Assembly (NCBI GenBank): GCA_028699365.1
Contig: JAQVUQ010000023.1
Location: 1-14,172, forward strand
Source: a bacterium
GTDB lineage: Bacteria > UBP13 > UBA5359
DNA length: 14,172 nt
Direction of reading: 5' to 3'
Part shown: in pieces, positions 1 through 4,969 of the stretch
How positions within the stretch are numbered: the stretch's first letter is position 1
How the letters are laid out: each line of letters begins with the position of its first letter
The notes under the pieces: generated by a model
What the model saw: only the letters and a program-made list of their open reading frames with translations
The model's database searches: none
What the model was told of the DNA's origin: nothing
Made by a program: the position numbers and the translations under genes

Positions 1-127
1 GTGCACCTCTCCGGCACCGTCGATACTTTTGCCGAGAGGGATGCGGCGGCGGATGACGCCTGGCGGACTTCCGGTGTCCTGGACGTAGCCGATAACATCA
101 TCGTAGCTCCTACGATAACCAGAGACG
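1..127 (+). repeat. Exact 127-bp direct repeat, copy 1 (within the BON gene)
   Basis: Bases 1-127 are identical to 352-478, a period of 351 bp (117 codons), so the reading frame is kept. The repeat may extend left of the window, since base 1 already belongs to it. It encodes the second half of a BON domain and ends after the ITRD linker. Perfect DNA identity, including third codon positions, points to a recent duplication or gene conversion. Confidence 0.95.
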
Positions 128-720
128 GGCATGTGATCCTGACCGGCAGTGTGATCAGTCTTCAGGATAAGGCACTGGCACGCAGGATTGCCGGGCGCAT
201 AAAAGGCGTCAGGGACGTTACCAGCGAGTTGAAGGTAACGCCCGGTATGACCAGAAGCGATGAGGAAATCACCAAAGATGTCCGGGAAGCGTTGAGACGC
301 GACGTCTGGGTAGACGAGAGCAGGGTCAGCGTCGTCGTCAACCGGGGCGTAGTGCACCTCTCCGGCACCGTCGATACTTTTGCCGAGAGGGATGCGGCGG
401 CGGATGACGCCTGGCGGACTTCCGGTGTCCTGGACGTAGCCGATAACATCATCGTAGCTCCTACGATAACCAGAGACGATGCGGATATAGCGGAGGACGT
501 GCGCAGCGACCTGGTAAGAAATATACGGGTGGACCCTTCTAAAATAGACGTGAACGTATCGGGAGGAACGGTTTCTCTTCACGGCAGCGTGGCCACCTAC
601 GCCCAGAAATGGATAGCCGACGATGTGGCCTGGTGGACCCCCGGTGTCAGAGAGGTGATAAACGACCTCATTATCGAGGATCAAGGCCCGTATCCTGATT
701 TACCAGAAGGGGAGGCATAG
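1..720 (+). CDS. Multi-BON-domain protein (5' end outside the window)
   Basis: The reading frame is open from base 1 to TAG at 718-720. The first codon, GTG, lies inside a BON domain (the same sequence recurs internally as Val118), so it is not a start and the gene continues upstream. Four BON modules are visible: the C-terminal half of one (about residues 1-40), one lacking its N-terminal half (43-80), and two full copies (about 83-157 and 160-228). The full copies show the family pattern of a helix rich in D/E and R, then V.V..G.V.L.G.V, then a second helix ending in GV..V...I. BON domains (OsmY type) are usually periplasmic or membrane-associated and are thought to bind phospholipid or other envelope surfaces. 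No catalytic motif is seen. The 3' end overlaps the convergent reductase gene by 50 nt. The product's role is unknown; the family assignment is firm. Confidence 0.85.
   Translation: MHLSGTVDTFAERDAAADDAWRTSGVLDVADNIIVAPTITRDGHVILTGSVISLQDKALARRIAGRIKGVRDVTSELKVTPGMTRSDEEITKDVREALRRDVWVDESRVSVVVNRGVVHLSGTVDTFAERDAAADDAWRTSGVLDVADNIIVAPTITRDDADIAEDVRSDLVRNIRVDPSKIDVNVSGGTVSLHGSVATYAQKWIADDVAWWTPGVREVINDLIIEDQGPYPDLPEGEA
352..478 (+). repeat. Exact 127-bp direct repeat, copy 2 (within the BON gene)
   Basis: This is the second copy of the 1-127 repeat, encoding residues 118-159. Here the ITRD linker is followed by a complete BON domain. After copy 1 the linker runs straight into a BON domain that has lost about 30 N-terminal residues. 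Confidence 0.95.
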
Positions 721-1627
721 CCTCTAATCGTAACAGATAGTCATTGGCAGCCAGGGCGGCCTTGGCCCCTTCCCCGGCAGCTATGATTATCTGCTTGGGC
801 ACCTCGGTGACATCGCCCGCCGCCAGTATGCCGGGCCTGGATGTGTGCCCGAAACAATCTACCAGTATCTCGCCACGAGAGGTAAGGTTAAGCATTTCAC
901 CTGCAAATCCACTGCTGGGTGTCCAGCCCACTTCCACGAAAACGCCGTTGACATCCAGCACCTTCCGGCCTTCCGGACCTTCCACCGTTATACTCCGGAC
1001 CATGGTATCGCCGTCTATCCGCACAACCCCGGTATCGAGCATCAGCCGGAATCTATCCCCGCCCTCGCGCTGCAGACGATCCGTATATACTTTATCGCCG
1101 GCAGCCCTGGATGAAGACTCCACCAGCGTTACCTGCGGGCATATCTTTAATAACTGTAAGGCAGCCTGCAGACCGGAGTTGCCTGCACCGATCACGGCTA
1201 CCGGCAGGCCGGCAAAGAGAGGCGCATCGCATATGGCGCAATATGCCACGCCCCTGCCCTTGAATTGTTCCTCCCCCGGAACGCCCAGCATACGGGGAGA
1301 TTTGCCGGTGGCGATGATGATCGCTCTGCCCTGGTAAACCTGACCATCGCCGGTATGCACCGAGAAACCCTCACTCTCACTCTCGATTCCGGTGACTTCA
1401 GCAAAGACTTGCTTGACAGGAAAGGACTCCATATGTTCCTCGAACTTGCGCATCAGATCCATGCCGGTGATAAGCCTGAAACCCGGGTAATTCTCCACAC
1501 CGGAGCTCCACAGCGTCTGTCCTCCTACGTCCTTGCTGATCACCAGAACGCTGTATCCCTTGCGCACCGTGTAAATGGCGGCGGTCATACCGGCCGGGCC
1601 GGCACCGATGATGATGATATCGTTCAT
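671..1627 (-). CDS. Thioredoxin-reductase-like flavoprotein (AhpF C-terminal type)
   Basis: This is a 318-residue cytoplasmic FAD/NAD(P)H disulfide oxidoreductase of the TrxB/AhpF family. The FAD-binding GAGPAG is at residues 8-13, the redox-active CAIC at 130-133 followed by D134, the nucleotide-binding GAGNSG at 147-152, and a C-terminal AGDV...KQIIIAAGEGAKAA FAD motif. The HRR...R motif that TrxB uses for the NADPH 2'-phosphate is absent. The equivalent stretch (TLVESSSRAAGDKV) and the neighbouring CDAPLF and GNSG resemble AhpF, so NADH may be preferred (inference). Unlike full AhpF it has no N-terminal thioredoxin-fold domains. The start is an ATG preceded by AGGAGGA (1633-1639). It is the last gene of the minus-strand block, 75 nt after kamA. 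Its last ~17 codons run into the convergent BON gene and look like a non-family tail. The physiological partner is unknown, because no thioredoxin or AhpC gene is visible. Confidence 0.9.
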   Translation of the reverse strand: MNDIIIIGAGPAGMTAAIYTVRKGYSVLVISKDVGGQTLWSSGVENYPGFRLITGMDLMRKFEEHMESFPVKQVFAEVTGIESESEGFSVHTGDGQVYQGRAIIIATGKSPRMLGVPGEEQFKGRGVAYCAICDAPLFAGLPVAVIGAGNSGLQAALQLLKICPQVTLVESSSRAAGDKVYTDRLQREGGDRFRLMLDTGVVRIDGDTMVRSITVEGPEGRKVLDVNGVFVEVGWTPSSGFAGEMLNLTSRGEILVDCFGHTSRPGILAAGDVTEVPKQIIIAAGEGAKAALAANDYLLRLEAMPPLLVNQDTGLDPR

Positions 1628-1702
1628 AATAGTCCTCCTGCACGGAGAATGCAGGTAATTAATACCCTGTGCGGGCTGTTCGGAAACATTGCAGCGGATA
1701 TA

Positions 1703-2791
1703 TCAAAGCGGATACCGGCACACTCTGCCGTCATAGGTGCGCAGCACCAGACCGTCATCCTGGCGAGAGACTACCGGGTCCGGCGCCAGGATAAGCTTGC
1801 CCGCACCGCCGGGTGCATCTATCACGTAGGCCGGAACGGCCAGCCCGGAAACGTTCCCGCGCAGATATGAGATTATTTCCAGACCGCGGTCGATGGAAGT
1901 CCGGAAATGCCCGGTGCCTCTGACCGGATCAGCCTGATACAGATAGTACGGCTTTACTCTCATAACCAGCAGGCCGCGCAACAGTTCCTCCATGACATAA
2001 GGATCGTCGTTGACGCCTTGCAGCAGTACGCTCTGGTTGCCGACAGGTATGCCGGCATCCACCAGACGGGCACAGGCCCGCCGGCTCTCTGGGGTCAGTT
2101 CCCTGGGATGGTTGAAATGGGTGTTGAGATAGAGCGGATGATATTTTCTAAGCATCCGCACCAGCTTAGCGGTTATCCGCATCGGCATGACGCATGGAGT
2201 TCGGCTGCCGATGCGGATTATCTGCACGTGCTCTATGGCTCTCAGGCCGGACAGGATCTCCTCCAGTTGTTCATCCGCCAGCAGCAGAGGATCTCCACCG
2301 GAAAGGATGACGTCCCTTACTTCCGTCCGGCTCTGGATATACTTCAAGCCCTCCCGCAGCAGGCCGTCCGGCATCGGGGCCGGGGTCAACTCTTTACACT
2401 TGACAGCGCTGTCAAGTGTAAAGAGTTGACCCCGGCGGCAGCCTACGCGCCGCTTGCGGGTGCAGAAGCGGCAGTAAACGGCACATTGCTCCGACACCAG
2501 CCAGAGCACCCGGTCCGGATAACGATGAATCATGTTGGGTAAAGGGCTGTGCCGATCCTCCTGCAGAGGATCTTCTTCTCCGGTATCGTCATCGAGTTCG
2601 GCCATATCGGGTACGGCCTGTTTCCATACGGGATCGCCCGGTTCGGAGATAAGATTGAGATAGTAGGGCGTTATCCGCATCGGGTATTTCCGGGCAACCT
2701 GTCCGATATGCTCGGAATCCTGCCTGAACCTCCTGGCCAGATCGCCGGGATCTGTCAAGCTGGATTTCAATTGCCGCTCCCATTCAAGCAT
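1703..2791 (-). CDS. kamA: Lysine 2,3-aminomutase, with palindrome-encoded insertion
   Basis: This radical-SAM/PLP enzyme (362 aa) interconverts L-lysine and L-beta-lysine. The cluster motif CAVYCRFC is at residues 103-110 (C103, C107, C110), SGGDPL at 164-169, IGSRTP at 194-199 and THFNHP at 224-229. D288, D325 and K332 (in DAPGGAGK) match Asp293, Asp330 and PLP-Lys337 of the Clostridium subterminale enzyme with exactly the same spacing, which supports lysine over glutamate as substrate. From the last cluster Cys to the PLP Lys the distance is 222 residues, against 205 in that enzyme. The extra 17 residues are encoded by a palindrome (2379-2436). The ATG at 2791 is chosen because GGGGAGGAAG lies just upstream; a TTG at 2812 lacks such a site. 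The start overlaps the upstream ATP-grasp-like gene by 8 nt, suggesting translational coupling. No beta-lysine acetyltransferase (ablB) is adjacent. Confidence 0.9.
   Translation of the reverse strand: MLEWERQLKSSLTDPGDLARRFRQDSEHIGQVARKYPMRITPYYLNLISEPGDPVWKQAVPDMAELDDDTGEEDPLQEDRHSPLPNMIHRYPDRVLWLVSEQCAVYCRFCTRKRRVGCRRGQLFTLDSAVKCKELTPAPMPDGLLREGLKYIQSRTEVRDVILSGGDPLLLADEQLEEILSGLRAIEHVQIIRIGSRTPCVMPMRITAKLVRMLRKYHPLYLNTHFNHPRELTPESRRACARLVDAGIPVGNQSVLLQGVNDDPYVMEELLRGLLVMRVKPYYLYQADPVRGTGHFRTSIDRGLEIISYLRGNVSGLAVPAYVIDAPGGAGKLILAPDPVVSRQDDGLVLRTYDGRVCRYPL
2379..2436. repeat. Perfect 58-bp palindrome inserted in frame in kamA
   Basis: The two 29-bp arms are exact reverse complements about a centre between 2407 and 2408, with no spacer. 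The core runs from GGGGTCAACTC (2382) through TTGACAGCGCTGTCAA to GAGTTGACCCC (2433). It encodes roughly GQLFTLDSAVKCKELTP in kamA. Because of its symmetry the plus strand encodes the same peptide. Removing 51 bp would restore the length of known aminomutases. It resembles mobile REP/MITE-like palindromes and the protein-coding palindromic elements of Rickettsia; membership of any named family is not established here. Confidence 0.9.
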
Positions 2792-4232
2792 CGGACTCTT
2801 CCTCCCCGACAACTAACGCAGGCGCTATGATAGCTTCAGGCATGCCGTGCACAGCTTTCTTCTCCAGGGAGCAGGCGGTGGACATGATGCCGCCGAGAAC
2901 AGCCCGACCGTCGATGACGAAATAATACGGACAGAGCCGCACCCTGGCATCCATCCACTTTATGTCGTCATCGGATGAGGAGTAATATGGCAGATTGAAA
3001 CGCCTTCCCTGATGAAATCGCTGCAGAATATACAGATCCTGCTCCCAGCCGGATGCGGCCTGTTGCAATGCGGCTGTCCATTCGGAAGCGGGCATGTCAT
3101 GCCCGATGTGCAGGCCGTGACTGCCCCAGGCCAGCGGGGAGAATCCCGACGGCTTCAATACCAGGCGGCGCTCCTTCTGCGAAGCTTCGCCCAGCAGCGC
3201 CCAGTCCCCCACCGGGCGATTACCGACGCTCAGCCCGGGTATGACTGCATGGGGCGGAACAGGCCTCCCATCCAGAACCCATCCCTGAGGAACGAGCCTT
3301 TTCATCCAATCGTAATCTTCCAGATTGCTGTGCCAGTACCGTTCCAGCAGCGGATGGTGAAGCAGGGCCAACCACAACTTCTCCTCCAGAAAAGCCTTGG
3401 GGGGCGGAGTCATGGCTACTCTGCCGGAAGCTGCAGCCTGAATCATATCACTGCCGCCGGATACGTTATCCAGATCGAAGAGTTCGAAGAAACGGTAGAT
3501 GGAATCGATATGACGCCCGTCCCGAAGCCGGACTTCACCATCGACGATTATATCGTCGGGACGCACGCAAACAGCCTCGCATCCCTTGTCGGCCAAGCGG
3601 GAAACCAGGTATTCCATCTCCGGCCGGTAATCCGAGGATTCATCAGACACGACTACGGCCAGCATTCCGTTATCCGGCGCCACGGCTGCTGCAAAGCACC
3701 CGGGAATATCGATTTCGGATCTGCCCCATCCGGCTGAGGCGTACGCTTCCGTCATGGCAGACGTCATCCCCATGCCGCCAGGCAGAGAGTCCAGTTCGCA
3801 GATTATATATCCATCTTCCGTAAGTATCAGATCGGGCCGGATAACGGCAGGCAGGGATTGGCGCCAGCGTTTGCGGATGCCTTGCCCGATTATCTCTTCC
3901 GGCTTGCCTTTATCCGCATATCCGGCAATCCAGGCCGGACCCAGACCGCGGACCGAATCGTAGTAAAGTTTATTGCAGGCCTTATAGAAGGAGAGCAATA
4001 CCTCCCCCAACGCCTGCAGTTCGCTGTAGAGCCCGGGACTTATGCGGAAAGGCTGCGGCGACACCCTCCAGGGCGCCTCCGGCCGATTCCGGGAGCCATC
4101 CGAAACGGATACTCCGTACACCGACGCGCCGGCAATTTCATTATGCAGGTATCGGCCTGTCTCCTTGAGACTGCGCTCTTCGAGCGCGGTTGTCGGTTGT
4201 TGGTTGTTGGTTGTTGGTTTCAGGCTTCCCAT
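2784..4232 (-). CDS. Probable circularly permuted ATP-grasp protein, function unknown
   Basis: This 482-residue protein has no signal peptide or membrane segment. Several blocks follow the order seen in circularly permuted ATP-grasp proteins (DUF404/407 and glutathionylspermidine-synthase relatives): RPDLILTEDGYIICELDSLP at 132-151 (acidic metal/ATP-type motif), DSIYRFFELFDL at 243-254 (cf. the D.iYRR block), KAFLEEKLWLALL at 279-291, and RRLVLKPSGFSPLAWGSHG at 355-373 (Lys plus Gly-rich loop). Such enzymes usually form amide or peptide bonds using ATP, but substrate and activity here are unknown. The 3' end overlaps kamA by 8 nt. The apparent ATG and about 15 codons come from repeat element A, with no convincing ribosome-binding site. 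There is no in-frame Met before about residue 154; GTG at residue 38 is a possible older start. Existence of the gene is secure; the family call is moderate. Confidence 0.6.
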   Translation of the reverse strand: MGSLKPTTNNQQPTTALEERSLKETGRYLHNEIAGASVYGVSVSDGSRNRPEAPWRVSPQPFRISPGLYSELQALGEVLLSFYKACNKLYYDSVRGLGPAWIAGYADKGKPEEIIGQGIRKRWRQSLPAVIRPDLILTEDGYIICELDSLPGGMGMTSAMTEAYASAGWGRSEIDIPGCFAAAVAPDNGMLAVVVSDESSDYRPEMEYLVSRLADKGCEAVCVRPDDIIVDGEVRLRDGRHIDSIYRFFELFDLDNVSGGSDMIQAAASGRVAMTPPPKAFLEEKLWLALLHHPLLERYWHSNLEDYDWMKRLVPQGWVLDGRPVPPHAVIPGLSVGNRPVGDWALLGEASQKERRLVLKPSGFSPLAWGSHGLHIGHDMPASEWTAALQQAASGWEQDLYILQRFHQGRRFNLPYYSSSDDDIKWMDARVRLCPYYFVIDGRAVLGGIMSTACSLEKKAVHGMPEAIIAPALVVGEEESDA

Positions 4233-4320
4233 ACACGCTCCGCTATGCGCTCTTCGAGCGCGGTTGTTAGTTGTTGGTTGTTGGTTTCAAGCTTACCATG
4301 CACGCCTTGCCCAAGTTCCT
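4173..4320. repeat. Tandem pair of ~74-bp units with hairpin and heptads (in element A)
   Basis: Unit 1 (4173-4246) and unit 2 (4247-4320) each begin with GCGCTCTTCGAGCGC (4173-4187, 4247-4261; a 6-bp stem with a 3-nt loop). Each continues with GGTTGTT heptads (four full units at 4188-4215, three at 4262-4282) and then GGTTTCA(A/G)GCTT(A/C)CCAT. Unit 1 overlaps the annotated 5' end of the ATP-grasp-like gene. One further copy of this unit lies at 7008-7080 in element B. Confidence 0.85.
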
Positions 4321-4321
4321 G

Positions 4322-4398
4322 CTTCTTGACTTCCAGCTTCTAATTTCTGTCTTCTGTCTTCTAACTTCTGTCTTCTGTCTTCTGTCTTCTAACTTCCC
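4322..4398. repeat. Array of eleven degenerate 7-nt repeats (CTTCTGT type)
   Basis: Eleven consecutive heptads share a TTC core, most being TCTTCTG, TCTTCTA or ACTTCTG, with no indels between units. The same family has five units at 7081-7115 in element B. This is a microsatellite-like (STRR-type) array. The heptad count differs between the copies, as expected of slippage. Confidence 0.85.
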
Positions 4399-4498
4399 AT
4401 ACCCCGGTAACCAGCTCAAACTCCTGGCTCCTGGCTCCTAAACATGCAAACGCTCCCAAATACTTAAACAACGGGCTCTAAAACCTTGAACCTGTGAA

Positions 4499-4960
4499 CT
4501 ATGAACTCTGAACCTGCCTCAATTCTATCTGCAATAATCTCTCCTTGATATGCAGTCCACCGGTGAAGCCGCCCAGATGGCCGTTGGAACGCACTATTCT
4601 GTGGCAGGGAATAATCAGAGGCAGCGGATTACGTCCCAGAGCGCCTCCTACGGCCCTGGGGGAACCGCCTGTCCTTTCAGATAGAGCTCCGTAGCTCAAA
4701 ACCGATCCGTACGGTACCCGCGCCGTCTCTTCCAGCACAGTGCGGGTAAACTTAGTTACGCCATCCAGCCTGACGGGCAGGCAATAGCTCGTTCTATCCC
4801 CGTGCAGATACTCCCTTATCTGTTCCGCAGCTTCAAGCAGAAGTTGATCCTCGTCCGCACCGTTTTCATCTGCAAAGGATACCCGCGTGACTGCTCCACC
4901 TGAGACGGCGACGCTGATCATACCTGCCTCTGTCGGAAACGATAACACTTTCTCTTCCAT
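4499..4960 (-). CDS. ogt: Methylated-DNA-protein cysteine S-methyltransferase (O6-alkylguanine repair)
   Basis: This 153-residue protein directly reverses O6-alkylguanine damage by transferring the alkyl group to its own cysteine. The active-site motif PCHRIV has C119 as acceptor. The conserved VPYGSVLSYGALSERTG helix-turn-helix region precedes it (83-99), as do the PRAVGGALGRNP (101-112) recognition and Asn-hinge residues; GGFTGG follows. The N-terminal domain is short and poorly conserved, as is usual in Ogt/MGMT, and there is no AdaA domain. The ATG start at 4960 has a GTAGGAGG site 5 nt upstream that overlaps the stop of the transglutaminase gene (gap 9 nt), so it is probably co-transcribed with that envelope operon. 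The last residues after LLQIELR and the stop codon come from the heptad array of element A, so the C-terminal tail may have been altered. Confidence 0.93.
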   Translation of the reverse strand: MEEKVLSFPTEAGMISVAVSGGAVTRVSFADENGADEDQLLLEAAEQIREYLHGDRTSYCLPVRLDGVTKFTRTVLEETARVPYGSVLSYGALSERTGGSPRAVGGALGRNPLPLIIPCHRIVRSNGHLGGFTGGLHIKERLLQIELRQVQSS

Positions 4961-4969
4961 CGTTGCCTC

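Larger units (their letters stand above)
4173..4514 (-). repeat. Composite heptanucleotide-repeat element, copy A
   Basis: This ~340-bp region occupies the gap between the alkyltransferase and ATP-grasp-like genes and intrudes into both. From right to left (its minus-strand direction) it holds a GTTCA-type heptad run (about 4485-4513), a block of unique-looking sequence shared with copy B, three GGAGCCA units (4421-4441), eleven GAAGACA-like units (4322-4398) and two copies of a unit with CCAACAA heptads next to a GCGCTCTTCGAGCGC hairpin. Copy B (7008-7222) has the same blocks in the same order and orientation. The alkyltransferase stop codon (4499-4501) and the downstream gene's first codons both lie inside it. 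Apart from this element I see no gene in 4233-4498. Confidence 0.85.

Noticed and set aside
744-1337. Plus-strand frame of 197 codons opposite the reductase
   Set aside because: Its composition is that of an antisense shadow, with no recognisable domain; the minus strand has clear FAD and CxxC motifs.
2379-2436. Palindrome as a terminator, operator or promoter (it contains TTGACA)
   Set aside because: It lies deep inside a coding sequence, is translated in frame, and has no following U-tract or spaced -10 box.
1907-2542. Plus-strand open frame of 211 codons opposite kamA, sharing the peptide GQLFTLDSAVKCKELTP with it
   Set aside because: The shared peptide follows from the palindrome's symmetry. 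The rest matches no family and lies antisense to a clear kamA.
2792-2812. TTG start for kamA at 2812
   Set aside because: A strong GGGGAGG site lies within this stretch and is correctly spaced for the ATG at 2791 instead.
4173-4187. GCGCTCTTCGAGCGC hairpins as transcription terminators
   Set aside because: They sit within or at the start of coding regions, lack a T-tract on the transcribed side, and recur as part of the repeat element.
4322-4398. Possible CRISPR array
   Set aside because: The units are 7 nt with no spacers, and no cas gene is present.
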